A DNA stretch of 64,000 nucleotides from Aporrectodea caliginosa (GCA_020284085.1 JACEVL010000159.1:2086231-2150230); one strand, 5' to 3'; positions 35,259 to 61,296 are shown, counted from the stretch's first letter. A program made the numbers and translations. Notes: a model not told the origin generated them from the sequence alone.

Positions 35259-36320
35259 CAGAAATGGGCAACTACTCGATTAGATGATTAGAAAATAGCT
35301 AATTCTAATTCTAATCGATTAGCTGTCATCTGATGCTAATTCTAATTCTAATTGTATAGCAATTTTCAGCTAATTCTAATCGAAAATCGATTAGCTGATC
35401 GATTAGATGTTTGAAAATTAAGCTGAGAACGCATTCACTAAGAATGAGTTTATTAATATTGAGTTTGAAGAATATACTTACTTACTACTGATCTGAAGGC
35501 TGTTTCAAACCTATGCTCATGTAACACTGAAATATTAATTTAGCATGTCTTCGTGTTCTTCATCTACAGCATCACTGTGTTCCTGCAACCTGAGCTGCCA
35601 TGGAACGCGTATTTAGTTTCATCGTAAACGATATATAGGCACAGTAGGCTAAGTGATGCACTGATTCAAGACATGCTAATTGCAAAATACAATAGTGAAC
35701 TTATGCAGTAGCAATCTCAATAACTGCAGCATGTATTGACCGATGTGGTGTTGCTTGCTGGTTTGTGAGTGTTCTCACATATAGCATGCAGTTGCGCAGC
35801 TTTAGGTATTGTAATAGGCTACAGCTTTAGGCAATAGGCTTTAGGTATTGTAATAGGCTACTGCAGCTTTAGGTATTGTATTAGGCTACAGCTTTAGGCA
35901 ATAGGCTTTAGGTATTGTAATAGGCTACAGCTTTAGGTATTGTAATAGGCTACAGCTTTAGGCAATAGGCTTTAGGTATTGTAATAGGCTACAGCTTTAG
36001 GCAATAGGCTTTAGGTATTGTAATAGGCTACAGCTTTAGGTATTGTAATAGGCTACAGCTTTAGGTATTGTAATAGGCTTGCTGTAGTAACTTGCTGTGC
36101 TCTGATTACAATTTGACAAAATCATGAAGCAAATATATTTATCGAACTATCGATTATCGAAATCTAATTCAAATTGCTAATCGATTAACTGCTGCTAATT
36201 CTAATTCTAATCGATTAGCTGGAAGAGTTTGCTAATTCTTATTCTAATCGATTAGCAAATTTCAGGAGCTAATTCTAATTCTAATCGATTAGCAGTTCTA
36301 GCTAATCGTACCCATCTCTG
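35259..36320. mobile_element. 1.06-kb non-autonomous hAT element, perfect TSD
   Basis: Ends CAGAAATGGGCAACTACTCG and, reversed, CAGAGATGGGTACGATTAG. Identical flanks TAGCAGAA at 35251-35258 and 36321-36328. Many copies of AATTCTAATCGATTAGC sit inside both ends, and a 25-bp tandem repeat lies in the middle. About 1 kb upstream of the GFI1-family start codon. Confidence 0.85.
35805..36080. repeat. tandem repeat inside the hAT element
   Basis: Repeats of TTTAGGTATTGTAATAGG and CTACAGCTTTAGGCAATAGG in alternating order, about a dozen sub-units. Confidence 0.85.
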
Positions 36321-36437
36321 TAGCAGAAACAGGTAGTGAAATGAATTGGCAGATTTAAGTGTACATAGGATTCTCGTTCATCACAGTTAAAATGTTTGTT
36401 ACAAAATGAGGCATGTATACAGTATATGCATGGAAAC

Positions 36438-36625
36438 ATGTTGGTGGTGGTGGTGGTGGTGGTGGAGCTGGTTATGGTGGTAGTGGCGACGGCGGCGGTG
36501 GTGATCATGGTTTTGGTGATGGTGGTGACGGTGGTGGTGGTGGAGCCGGTTATGGTGATAGTAGTGATGGCGGTGGTGGTGGTGATGATGGTGGTGATGG
36601 TGGTGATGGTGATGGTGCATTATGG
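36438..36625. repeat. (GGT)n/(GAT)n microsatellite
   Basis: Trinucleotide-rich tract; Gly- or His-rich frames here are artefacts. Confidence 0.9.
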
Positions 36626-36689
36626 TGTGATCATTGGTGAAAGTGTGATGATTGCGGTGGACTATATATATATGTGGCTGGATTAGATA

Positions 36690-39600
36690 AGAAGAAAGCG
36701 ACGAAGGACAACAAAGAACTATAGACTAAACACCAGAACGAAAACAAGAAGAGGAAGAGGAACAATTAGGGGTAAAATGTTCGATCATGTGCTCGTGAAT
36801 AAGCTGGTATACCTTCACTTAGCTTTCAACCCCTATATAGTCTGTCTTAGTATACCACCACAGTTAATGTTTCATAGCACACCTAAGGAGAGTCATTTTC
36901 AACCCCCTCAGTTCTCAGTTGTGCTATTTTAGCATTTTCTTTTACATGTATAGTTCCTTTGGTGAGTTATTAATAAGGTAATGCTCCGGTTTATTGTGAC
37001 CATGCATGTGAATTGTATAACTTACTATTAAATTTGGCGATGTCATCCCTTTAAGCGTTATGTTGCTTTTAGAATGCTCTCAACAAAGGATCTGATTTTG
37101 ATTCGAGATTTCGAGTCCGTCTTGCAAACCTGATAGCGTTGAAATCTGCTGCTTTCAAATTTCGTTGACATCAGTTTGCAAAAATACATAAAATATTGAC
37201 CTCCACATGGATCAGAGTCTTACTCCCCATTCTTTATTCTACAATTCTCACACTGTTTTAAATGGCACTTTCGAAACGTGGAGTTTACTATTACGATTAT
37301 GAGTGAGTAAGATCAAAGCAGGAGCTCGAATGAGAGCGAGAAACAGAATTCGATGGGCGGTCTATAATAGACCCAGCAGAAGGGAGGAAGTGCATGCATC
37401 CATCCATGGTCGTGTGGCAGACGGTCATCTTCTGTATACGAGTGCCTCTTCAAATCCAACACTCACAATATACTGTATGCATATATAGGAAGAACCGCCA
37501 GCCATTACTCCCTCTTTTTCCGCCATAATATCCTTCCTCTGGATCATCATCAGGCAGGGACCTATGTATACGGATGGGGGCGTTGCCTTATAGCAGACGT
37601 CTGCCGCCATGGATGGCACGTGCCTTGGTTTGTCCCTCTGCTGCATGCTGCAGGTGCCTTTAATCTCGACGACCCGTATAATCGGTCTAATTATAAGGTC
37701 CCGCATGCAGCTGCAAATTCACGCGCATCTCTTTCACGACCGTATTTATGGACATGCATGGCTGAATGGTGCATGGTCAATGTACGTGGGCGATGCATGC
37801 AGAGTGTATACAGTGATGCATCATGTTATAACGTACGGGTGATTGTGGCTGACGGGTCTTAGTGACTTATAACAGCTATCGACTTAGTGTTCTTTGGCCG
37901 CTGTAGAAATCTCGAGATTACGACTGTAGATCATTCGCGTAAATCACGGGGGACAGAGGGGACTCTCCCCCCCACAGTTTTGACGGGGCCCTTCTGCCCC
38001 AAATGCAAAAAACCGTCCCCAAAGTTATGTACAGATCTTCGTCTCTGCTATAGATACTGTTGATCTATATGGGTTCATGGAGGGTTGTGGCCAAGGGCGA
38101 GCTGCTCTATAATTATAGGGTCCTACATACATGTATATACCCGGTTAAGTGGATCGAGTCGAGTGCTATACGATCGACTTGTCTCTGACGATGATCGACT
38201 CGATCAACTTTGTCGACTATACAGTCGACCTCTCACCGACTCCATTGACTTAGAAAATGAACTAACGACTTGGTCGACGTATACATCTGCTTGGACTGCA
38301 GTCTGTTGACCAGAATTGTTGGTGACTGTTGCATGGATATAGTTAGGCTTGTATACCTATATATATGCATTGATTGCGAGATATTTGCGCACCTGCATGC
38401 AGTGCCGTCAACGCAACTTGCTTTGTGTCCTTAATTGTATAGCAGCGGATTGCTTAACTTCAACTCAGATGAAGTTAATCGTGTTTACACAAAATTACGC
38501 CATTACATCACGTTTGACAGTAGGCTTAGTAAAATATTTTCATAAATATATAGTCCAGTATAAAGTTGACGAAACAGCGATCAACTCGACTTGTCAAATC
38601 GTCTGCTAGACTCGACTTGCAAGTTCACCGAGTCGAAGATTTTTCGACCAACTCGACATTGCAGAGTTTCGACCAACTTCATTGACTGACTAGAATAGAT
38701 CGATGAGTTCGATGACGGGCTATATAAAGTCCTACATGATTGCTAACTGTGACAGACAGAAAGATATCTATTGATTTCGGAGTGCCATCGACAGATATAT
38801 ATTTTGCATCATGATATCCACAATCAGATCTGATTTGATTATGATGGTCGCGTGGAGAGTATACTGTTCATCGTAATCTCCATGTGACCCAAGATGTAGG
38901 ACAACAGTTTCCGAGTATACTGACCAGGTGCTTTGCATGGTATTCTAGGAAATAATGCGCAAAGCGTCGATTCGACAATTGGAGAAGCGTTTAATTCGTG
39001 TTCGTCGACCTTGAACAGAATTGATAATTTATGTAGCGCCACTCAATGGTTTGCTGATAGTTCCGCCAATTTTGTAGCGCTCGCTCACCCGCGAGATCTC
39101 GTCGAGCGAATCTCGCCAGATGCCACCGCAATAATGATGAGTTCCAGTGAGACTCACGATGAAGCATGCATGCGCGCGACACTATACTGGCCTTGAAATC
39201 TGCTGAACTATATATACTGTCGCACAAAATAATGTCGCTCATTATTCAGATGGATTGTGCCTTGTATTAATGCAGACCATCTGTAATGTAGTCAGTCAAT
39301 TAGTCAGTTAGTCAGTGATGGATATTTTGAGCGGAAGTTTTCAAGAAATGTGAACAGGACAGCCAGAGTTTTCATAACTACAGTAGAGGCAAGAAGTAAA
39401 GAAAGAAATTGTAGACCCGTGAAAAGGAAGAGGGAAATGGAGAAGACAGTGTAGTGGAAAAGGAAGCAGTTGAAGTGCTGGCCATATAGTTCAGTCAATG
39501 TTTACTTCAAATGGAAGAACTATAGAACATCCCTGAGCAGTAGTGGGTATGGATTATCACTTAAACTGTTCAGGTCATGGATTACTAAGAAAAATGTGGT

Positions 39601-40700
39601 GAAACAGCTGAAAAGGATAAAAACCGACATATATTCTATATGTGTACTATAGGTAAATTATGTATCTTATACTTTACACGAAGAGAAGAAATAAGAGATG
39701 CATTAACACTCAACACTTCAATTTAACAGTGTGGACTATCAAAACTGAGGGTATACCAAGCATGCACGGGCATGGCGATGTATTCATAGTGGCAGTACAT
39801 ATTTGAAAAAGGAACAATGTTACACGAAGGATCAGTCAGTTTAGCTATCTATAGTGTTGTGTGCAGGGTCTTGGAAAGAATTACCAAGGATAGCATACTG
39901 GAATATTTGAACCATTATGATAATATTATAATAAAAGGAAGTCAACATAGATTATCATGAATACGGTTTTTCGTGCATGTTTGACAAACCTGTTACAGTT
40001 TTCAGATGAGTTTTTTTTACAATGGCAGTGCCTATGCATGACAGTAAGCCTGTGTAAAAGTATGTATGTGTGTTATTGTGTATATAGCCTAGTTAATAGC
40101 TTTTGCCAAAGCATTAATTTGACATAGTGCTGTATTTAGGGTTCTAACAATGGATATATCAAATGAACCACTTAAAACAATAGCTCTTCAACAAGTCAGG
40201 ACGCGTAGAAATGTGGAAAGGGTATCGAATTACTTCTTATAGACTCTTCTTGTGTTTGACAGTATCTTTGTACGCCTGTTATTGTTAGGCGGTTATATGC
40301 CATTTGCCTTCGCTTTATTTCAGTTCTTCCAATGGAAGGCAGCATTAGCTCCTCCATTGACCACTCAGCATATCGGTCTTGGCCGGCAGACGCTGCTGAG
40401 CGGTCCCTCAGCGGCTAAGAGCCACTCGCTGCGATAAGTCGGAGATTGCGATTACAGGCGCCATCTGCCGGCAGCGAGGGAGCAAGCAGGAATCTCAAGG
40501 TCCGCTTCTTGTAGCGCCACGTGTCGAGCGACAGAGGTCTCCGCGATATCTGGCTGCACGCAACATTTGATTAGAAATCTACACATTCAGCTTCACTGGA
40601 CGCAATGTTCGCGCATCAGCCTACACGCACGAACATGTCCGGTCTACTGCAGCAAAACATCTGCTTACTGCTGATCGTCCGTGCGGTCGTCCGCTTCTCA
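36690..40700. other. intergenic region without recognised genes
   Basis: Four kilobases with no frame of recognisable family on either strand. It contains a GTCGACT-rich patch (38150-38660) and short GTCAGTTA repeats near 39290-39320. Element-like pieces (for example 37945-38010) lack paired ends. Confidence 0.35.
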
Positions 40701-40704
40701 GTCT

Positions 40705-41110
40705 GTGTGTGTGTGTGCGCGCGCGCGCGCGCGCGCGTGTGTGTATGTATGTGTGTGTGTGTGTGGGTGTGTGCATCACAGCGAGGGAGCTATGTATGTA
40801 TGTATGTATGTATGTATGTATGTATGTATGTATGTATGTATGCAATCTAAGTATGTATGGAGGTATCAGGCATGTATGTACGTATAAATGTATGTATGGA
40901 TTTCAAGCATATGTGCATGTATATATATGTGCATGTATGCATATGTGTGCATGTGTGTGTTGTGTGTGTGTGTTGTGTGTGTGTGTGTATGTGTAGCTAT
41001 GTATGTATGTATGTATGTATATGTGCATGAATGTGTACATTCATGCACATATACATGATCGAGGCTTACGGTAATGTGTACGTGTGTATGTATGTATGTA
41101 TGTATTGTAT
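40705..41110. repeat. (GT)n, (GC)n and (GTAT)n microsatellites
   Basis: GT/GC run 40705-40770, (GTAT)n at 40792-40842, more at 40960-41020 and 41085-41105. Confidence 0.88.
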
Positions 41111-41184
41111 ACAGGTATATGCATGACAAGGCAGTCGATGGTTCGATTCCAGTCGTCGTCTTCTTCTTCTTTGTTTCTCCTCCG

Positions 41185-41440
41185 TCAGGCCAAGGCCAAC
41201 GATGAGTCCTCAACTTGTCGTCTCCAGAATTCTCTATCCTTGATTTGTTCCTTTGCTTCTGCAATGTTCATCTTCATTCTCTCCAGATCCTCTCGTATAT
41301 TATCCATCCATGTCTTTTGTTGTCTTCCTCTACTCCTAGTTCCCTCCACATATCCGTGTAAAGCCATCGATGGTAATCTGTCATTGCCCATTCTCATCAC
41401 ATGTCTATTTTGGTACATAGTCATGTTGAGGTTTCTTGGT
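41185..41440 (-). pseudogene. LINE ORF2 C-terminal remnant
   Basis: 79 codons: QNRHVMRMGNDRLPSMALHG, RGRQQKTWMDNIREDLERM and AEAKEQIKDREFWRRQV. This is the typical C-terminal block of non-LTR retrotransposon polymerases (GHV.RM...R.P...L.G...RGRP.K.W.D...DL......A.DR..WR). Only the end of ORF2 remains. Confidence 0.72.
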
Positions 41441-41459
41441 CGCTTTACCAGACGGTGAC

Positions 41460-41760
41460 CACTCCTCTTCTGGCAGGGTAAGGAAGCCGGTGGGTCACTT
41501 TATATGACCTCTTGCGCCTTCAGGTGTCCTTCCAGCACCTGCCTCCTGCGTTGGCCAGCTATTTTCGGGGTTCCCGGTGAGCCTGTCCACCTCGCGAGAC
41601 GCCCAAGGTGGTCCTTCTGCCCAGGGCTTTCACCACTGGGCTTTCACCACTGATGGCATAGCCTCACCGGGCATTCCCCTACTTAGCCGTTCACCCCCCC
41701 ACCGCGGTGAGGTGCAGGTAGGACTTTGGGGGGGGGTGGTAGGACTTTGGGGGGGCCAGT
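41460..41760. mobile_element. dispersed repeat copy B
   Basis: Homologous to 13040-13240 through blocks GAGCCTGTCCACCTCGCG, TTCACCACTGATGGCATAGC and GGACTTTG. Contains a short internal duplication of GGGCTTTCACCACT. Adjoins the LINE remnant, so it may be part of the same element family. Confidence 0.55.
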
Positions 41761-42157
41761 CGTCGTACCATCTTGTATAGGCCTACCATGCACTGTTTTC
41801 TTTTGAGGTCTTTTCCCGTAACTTCAAACTGCTTTATGATAGAAAGACACCTCCTGGCCTTAATACATGACTAGCAGCAAGAACAGTGACGTTAACGCCG
41901 GATGGACAGACATAGGCGTAGGGGGAATTTCAGTGGTAGGGGGGCAAGATTTTATTTTTGCCCGAAAATATAAATCACGAATAATTGGTGTCTTGCGTTT
42001 ATAGTCGCTCACGTCTCTCTAGAACACGAAAGAGTTTCTGTTCTCGCGTCTAACAAGTCTCAATAATGTCGTTCATCTGGAGTCTGTTGACTCCAGTTGT
42101 AGCTGCTCGTTCAATGCTGATAATCAAACGATCATTGAGCCTATCTTGCCCCATGGT

Positions 42158-42689
42158 TAGGAATAGGTCTAGTAGAAATTCACGAAGTCATGGAAGCCGT
42201 GAAGTCCGTGATTTTCGGCACTTGCCTTGAATTTCCCCAAATGCCGTGAATTGCTGTAATTTTCGGAAAAATTTGTGACATTTGCGTCGAAATTTTACAT
42301 ACGAGAACTTGGCGCTATAGGCCTACCTGTGTCGAAAATTGCAGAAACTATAGGGCCTTTGTGCCAAACTTTGACTGACATTTAGCGTGACAATACACAG
42401 CAACAGCGCGTCGCTGCTTTGATCTATGTTATGAATATGATTAGGCCTACATCGATTAGATCTTGGTAAATACAAGCATGATTTGAAGGAATTGAAGCAG
42501 GACGTTTGTACACACTGACATTAATACAGACGCTTTCGTTTCTTTCTTATTTACGTGATTGCTTGGTCGAATCTTAGCAAAAATGCGTTAAGCCTATTTC
42601 ATGCCCTGAATTTGCCGTGATTTTCGCCCGTTTTACAAAATGCTACCGTGAATTTGGAACTTTTTTGCCGTGAATTTCTACTATCCCTA
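42158..42689. mobile_element. 532-bp hAT element, perfect TSD, nested
   Basis: Ends TAGGAATAGG...TAGTAGAAATTCACG and, reversed, TAGGGATAGTAGAAATTCAC. Identical flanks CCCATGGT at 42150-42157 and 42690-42697. Repeated GCCGTGAATTT motifs inside. Related to 47077-47337. Confidence 0.87.
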
Positions 42690-42867
42690 CCCATGGTGCT
42701 TTGCAGATTATGTTTTCATCCTCCGAAGTCCACTGAACGATCGCTCTGAAACTATCTGAACGATCATTGGAACGATCTGAAATTTCTGCACTCAACATAC
42801 TTTCGGAATTGCACGCTGAAAAGTGGAGTGCAGCCACTTGAATTTGATTCTTTTCTTAAGTCGATAC

Positions 42868-43155
42868 AGGGGTCAACCCGAATCCCCGAAACCCGAAAAC
42901 GCTGAAAATACACAAAAGCCCGATTTCCCGAAAACAGTTTACAAGAAAGCGGCCGAACTCCCGAGAGCTATTCACAGTTTCAATTGTAAACATGACATAG
43001 ACCTAGGATAACCTTGATGACATTGATGTACATCGATATTCACATGTTAATTTGTTAGGCCTAATTATATTCGGGTCGGACTTAGAAAATCAATTTCGGG
43101 GATCCGGCCGAAATTCGTTTCGGTGATTCCGGTTTCGAAGATTCGGGTCGCACCC
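42868..43155. mobile_element. unit with inverted ACCCGAATC ends, nested
   Basis: Left GGGGTCAACCCGAATC and right, reversed, GGGTGCGACCCGAATC, with ATTCGG-rich sequence between. No matching target duplication was found, so class and exact ends are open. Confidence 0.45.
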
Positions 43156-43737
43156 GCACCAACATGTTGGATGCTAAAGTGACTAGCTAATTATTCAATA
43201 GCCTACACCAATGAATAAAGCTGTAAACGTTATGGTTGTTTGCGAGCTAGTAGCTAAGTATTCAGATTCGGGCAAGTTGGAGCTGGCAGATCGCGCTGGG
43301 TGCTACTGATTGCTGAACTTATAATTGTTTGTTCAGTATTTTCCCTGGCACTTCTTGCCCGAAAAACAGGAACGCCCGAAATTTGGGGGGGCATTTGCCC
43401 CCTGACCCCCCGCCTCCTACGCCTATGTGGACAGACATATCGAGCACCGGAGAAGCGGTAAATGACTATCGGTGATTATACGTATATATCTCGATACCCG
43501 TGGTCTTGGTCTCAAGACTCGAGAAACAAATGCGGTCTTGGTCTGAAATGCGCCTGTTGGAAGTGATCAGCTATAGTGGACTTACTGAGACCTCGCTTGC
43601 AGGGCAAGGATCGAGACAGAACTTTGTTTGATTCAGCATTTAGAGATAGGATGATAAATAGAGATGGTTTATTTGTCGAGATTTGCTTATAGAATGATAG
43701 TGACTGGAGCATATTTTAAAAGTCATGGGAAAATAAC

Positions 43738-43790
43738 CAGAGACAGACAGACAGACAGACAGAGACAGACAGACAGACAGACAGAGATAG
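43738..43790. repeat. (AGAC)n microsatellite
   Basis: Short AGAC repeat tract. Confidence 0.8.
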
Positions 43791-44293
43791 AGCAGTCAGC
43801 TTCAGCAACATTCGCTAGATGTCACTTGGCTTCTCCTCAGCGGCGATTATTGCTTTTGTCGCAGGTCTCTGATTCTAACCAATAGCAAATGAAAACATGA
43901 GTGTACAACATGCACGGCTTACAATCGTTGGTTCAATTCAGCCGGATTCCGTCGGATGAGATCCAGAACCTCTGAATTGAGATCTACCACCTGAACTATG
44001 AGACCCGTCATCTAAATGAAGAGACCCCAACCCGAAACGAGAGATCGACCACCCGTTTTTTCTATTTGACATTTGGTAGCAAGTTATTCAATGCCCTATT
44101 AGGTTATGTTATTAGTTAATAAATAGACGACAGGCATCGTATTTCAAGCATTTATATTTTAACTGACTGTATAGCGAACAGTGAGTAGGCCTATCGGTTA
44201 TAGATTCGCCAGATAGGCTTATGCTTTAGATCCGCCACCTCCATGCACATGACTGACATGAGCAATTAATCCACTGCCTCAAAGTGTACAGTT

Positions 44294-44356
44294 CAATCAA
44301 TCAATCAATCAGTCAATCAATCAATCAATCAATCAGTCAGTCAGTCAGTCAGTCAG

Positions 44357-44394
<38 letters not shown>

Positions 44395-44395
44395 T
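44294..44395. repeat. (AATC)n/(AGTC)n microsatellite
   Basis: AATC repeats with an internal AGTC stretch, followed by ATTCGTTTATTGAA. Confidence 0.9.
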
Positions 44396-45054
44396 TCGTT
44401 TATTGAAATAATCAAGCTGACACAAGCCGCAACTTAACATTGACATTGTTGAGTGTACAGCTGACTTGTCTGGAGGTGACGTTTGTAAGCCCTGTATAGT
44501 AGACTATATAATATGAACTATTGAGAGATTAGCGCAACTGCACACTTTTATATTCTAATACCTGAAATTTAACTAACTCGTTCAAGTACAGTTTGATAGT
44601 TTGAGGAAGAGTGCATGTGCAGTTGTCATTTCTGCGTATTTTAGGAAGCGACTTCAAACTACTTTTCAAAACCCATGACTAGGCCTATACAAAATAATGG
44701 CACAAAACGAATATTCAATGTGTAGGCTATTCCACGTGTGACGTCTGCGGTCATTTTGGTCGTTATTTTGCCCTTTCGACAGTTGGACAATTTAGATCAA
44801 TTGTCAACGCAGGAATAATGGATGAATATTATTGTCAAGTTAAATAAAGGACAAAATGGACAATGTATGACTAGAACACCGTGCGGCTCAGTATTGTATT
44901 ACTAGAAATTGTGTCTTGACGGCCACATGCTATCGGGAAGTATAGGGGGTTGGATGGCTTAGTGTGGTCAAACAGCCAACCTCACGTTTATGCGTTATCC
45001 GCAACGATGGTCACTTTTCAAAGTATACATGCATATTATGTACTGCTTCAATGG

Positions 45055-45503
45055 CAGTGGCGTACGGAGCTCAAATGCCGCCCGGGGCGACAGCCCAAAA
45101 TGCCGCGCACTCAATTTTGGGAATGCCGCGCACTTAATTTTGGGAATTTCCGGAAAATTTTCTTTATTACTTCCGGGAAAATTTCTGATTACCTTTTTTT
45201 TCTTTTTTTCTTCTTTCCCCTCTTATATACTAGGCTATCGTTGTCAGAAGCCGCCGCCCTGTCCTGCGCCCAAGGGCCGCCCCCGCCCCCTCATTACACC
45301 AGCCATGGAGGCAGCCAGTGTATGCTATTTATTGGATTATTTTTCTTCCTTTCCTTCCTTCTTTGTCTACTTTTATTACTTTCTCTTATACTTTTTTTAC
45401 ATTTTTTTCTGCATTAACTCTTCTTTTATTTCTCTTCAACCCTATTTTGCCGCCCCTGCTCAAGTGCCGCCCAGGGCGACTCGACCCCCACGGTACGCCA
45501 CTG
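45055..45503. mobile_element. 449-bp hAT element, perfect TSD
   Basis: Ends CAGTGGCGTAC (both sides, inverted); identical flanks TTCAATGG at 45047-45054 and 45504-45511. GCCGCCC-rich sequence lies inside both ends, with a T-rich middle. Its end resembles that of the MITE at 13584. Confidence 0.87.
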
Positions 45504-45511
45504 TTCAATGG

Positions 45512-46697
45512 AAAGCATAACATATACAAATATGGCCTACAGGCGTATCTGAATTAAATGTAAATGTATACGATTTTATATAGCGCCGTATGGCCTTGAC
45601 CCTGCTTATTTTTCAATGAATTGATCGGGTGAGATCCTTTACTACCGCTGTCCAGTTGAATGGGTGCCTCGCCATTATGATCCCCCGTGTACGGAACGTG
45701 CTAGCGAAGTTACGTTTGGCCGGACGGCATTTGATACGTAGGAATAGGCCTACAGAAATGGAATCTATGAGCAGAATCTGAAACAACAAAACGGCGATTG
45801 TGCAAGATATACGACGGCTTGAGTTTGGCTTTCGATGCAACGGGACGCAAGATTCTGTTCTGCTGCAGGTCTTAATCTGGACCGGATCTGCAGAGAGCGC
45901 TGCAGGGACCCTTCGGGACACACGGAATCTTCGGACGGATGCCCTCCATGGTCTCTGGAGGCGGTCACCGGATAACCATCGCTTCCACGGAATTAATTCC
46001 GAGGGCGCTCGGATCTCCTGTACGGATTATCGCGTTAATCCAAAAGACTTGAACCGAACGTATGGACGTCAATGTATGTCCTACAGATGGGTTCGGACAC
46101 GAATCCCAATGGACACAGAGGCAGGCATACTCGCGGAGATACACAGAAGGACACAAGGATACAACGGCTGGTAGAAAAAGATAGACGACCAGAAACAGTT
46201 GCTTAGCTATTATATAGTCCCGCAGGCTCCACTACGGCGAGGGAATCAAATCTGTCGAAGTCTGGTCACCGCTTGCAGTAATCCTACAGGGACCCCAAAT
46301 ACTAACTGTGGCTGCAGGGAAAGAAACAGGCAGGCATAAAGTCAATAACAACAGAAAAACATTCTTAAGTCACAACACATAAAACTACTATACTATACTT
46401 AAAAAATTACAAATTAATAATATTAAAAATAATTTTAAAAAAATGATAACAACAGCAATAGGCCTTAAATAGTAATAAACTACTGTCCGAATGTTATTAA
46501 GAACAATAAAACATTTATTAACTCTAGTAAGTCTTCACGAAACCTAATGAACTGAGCTTCCAAGTTATAGTTCTGTCGAGACCTGCATGCCCCATAACTT
46601 GGTGTCTTTATAGATAAATGGGGTAGACTGATCAGAGACATGCCACTGGCCAAGCAAGTCGTCGCTGTAGTCTCAACCTGTATAATACACACGTCCG
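45512..46697. other. downstream flank of the CCDC183-like gene
   Basis: An L2-type tail piece (TATATAGCGCC near 45579) and otherwise unique sequence. A 124-codon plus-strand frame (45800-46174) has no recognisable family. Confidence 0.35.
46514..46519 (-). terminator. candidate polyadenylation signal for the CCDC183-like gene
   Basis: AATAAA on the minus strand about 180 bases past the stop codon, in AT-rich sequence. Confidence 0.5.
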
Positions 46698-59640
<12,943 letters not shown>

Positions 59641-60600
59641 TATAACTCTCCGTGGTTTCACAACACAAATATCAACAATTCAGAAGCTAAAGCGATAATA
59701 GGCCTACACCAACGAAGTTCCGACGAGCAAGAATTTCGACAGTTAGCCTGTCATCCTAACTTATGCACCTATCTTTTAAAATAGCTTAAAATCCCCTTCA
59801 ATAATCTCAGGAAATCCGCAAACATTGAACGACCAAGTCGTACGTCAGTTCAAATATAGCGCTAGATAATCGACAATAAACGCCCATAAGCAGAAGATAA
59901 TTACTCAAAATGAATTTTACAAAATGTAGCCTAATAAATTCAAATGCATGAAACGGTAGTAATACACAGAAAAATACCCCAACGCTATAAATACATTTTG
60001 ACGTTCAAAGCCATTAAACGGTACGCCTACGTCACGAAACTCTCATGACGTGTGCACGGTAAATTAAAGGCTTTACTCGCTTTGAGGTGTCGTTTACAAG
60101 GACCAATAATTATTAGGCCATAATTATTGTCCCTATTCATGTAGCCTACCTATAAACAGGTAATGAACTGGTGGCATGCTGAGGGGGAGCATAGCTGCCT
60201 CCTAAGAATCTATTAGTCTTATGTATACGTTTACCCAGTTAGCCTATTTGTGTTGACTTCAATCAATGAACTGTAACTTTTATTGTTTTCATAGAATAGT
60301 TTACAAGTAGTGATCCAGAATAATCATAATCAACGATCATAAGTTTGGAAATTAAAACAGACAGATCACATGATTATCTTATTAACATTTAAGGGAAACA
60401 ATCGGGTTCCCAGAAGGGACTGAAGTCCCGCTAAGTTAGGGATACCCGTTTACCATGTTAGCAGAGGGATGACAGTTGAGTATTAGGCCTATAGTCTACA
60501 CAAATAGCATTGTCAGAAAAAAATGAGAATAACTGGATTAACTAACAACACTTAAGTTAACTTAACTAGGTCACTTAACTAATTGTGGTATAACAATGAA
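59641..60600. other. presumed promoter and upstream flank of the CCDC183-like gene
   Basis: Unique AT-rich sequence upstream (minus strand) of the first ATG. No clear TATA box or repeat. Confidence 0.3.
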
Positions 60601-60609
60601 TAACCATAT

Positions 60610-60894
60610 TTAGAAAACGCATTGATTATTGTCAAGGAGGTAGGCTCTGACCTCTTTTTTAAATAGGGCAAGATTCGGAAGAGTGCGCAGTGACTTCGGT
60701 AGGTTATTCCAGACAGGAGGACCAGCACATCTTAAGGTAAAATAACGAGTGTTAGTGCGGGCATAGGTTCCATCAAAGTTATCGAGAGATCTTGTATAAT
60801 GAGAATGTGTATCAGAGATCTTAGAGAAGTAGCGACTGAAGATTGAGGGAAGAGATTTGTTGGCGAAGCGATACATAAATTCACAGATTTGCAA
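60610..60894 (-). pseudogene. LINE ORF2 C-terminus remnant
   Basis: 94 codons: FANKSLPSIFSRYFSKISDT, HYTRS, RTNTRYFTLRCAGPPVWNNL and LPNLALFKKEVRAYLL. Matches the terminal block of non-LTR reverse transcriptases (H.YNTR...R.N.....GP..WN.LP..L.....L..FK...K..LL). The frame is intact but only the C-terminus remains. Confidence 0.75.
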
Positions 60895-60984
60895 TTTATT
60901 TATCTGAGGGATATTAAGTATTCGTAACTTGCAACTAGCATAAGTTGCATGCGTAGGCCTACTTGTCAGCTAATTTTTAATAAA

Positions 60985-61015
60985 CGAAAATTGATTGATT
61001 GATTGATTGATTGTT
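60985..61015. repeat. (ATTG)n short tract
   Basis: About six ATTG units after TTTTTAATAAACGAAA, probably the 3' tail of a plus-strand element. Confidence 0.7.
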
Positions 61016-61296
61016 AAACTGCTCAACTGCTGCTTATTGCTAAATCCATTGTTTCCCATCTTGGATGCCGTGGCACCCAAGGGAGCCGTCAACCTGGTCT
61101 ATAGGTGCGCGTAGGCTGAATGACCGAATGGGTAAAAAATGTGAGAAACTACTGAATATCACTGCTGACTCAGGTCTCTTACTATTTGTAAATGTTGTAA
61201 AATCGCAACACTGAGACTGAAATCAATGAAGGTTGTCGTCATTAAGATATAACTTACTGGAAGAAAAATTAATTAAGGCCAGGTATATATATGTTA

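Larger units (their letters stand above)
41911..43427. mobile_element. 1.5-kb hAT-type element with perfect TSD and nested insertions
   Basis: Inverted ends CATAGGCGTAGG on both sides; identical flanks TGGACAGA at 41903-41910 and 43428-43435. It contains a complete second hAT element (42158-42689) and a third inverted-end unit near 42868-43155. Confidence 0.78.

Noticed and set aside
36396..36686. Gly- and Val-rich frames
   Set aside because: Produced by the (GGT)n tract.
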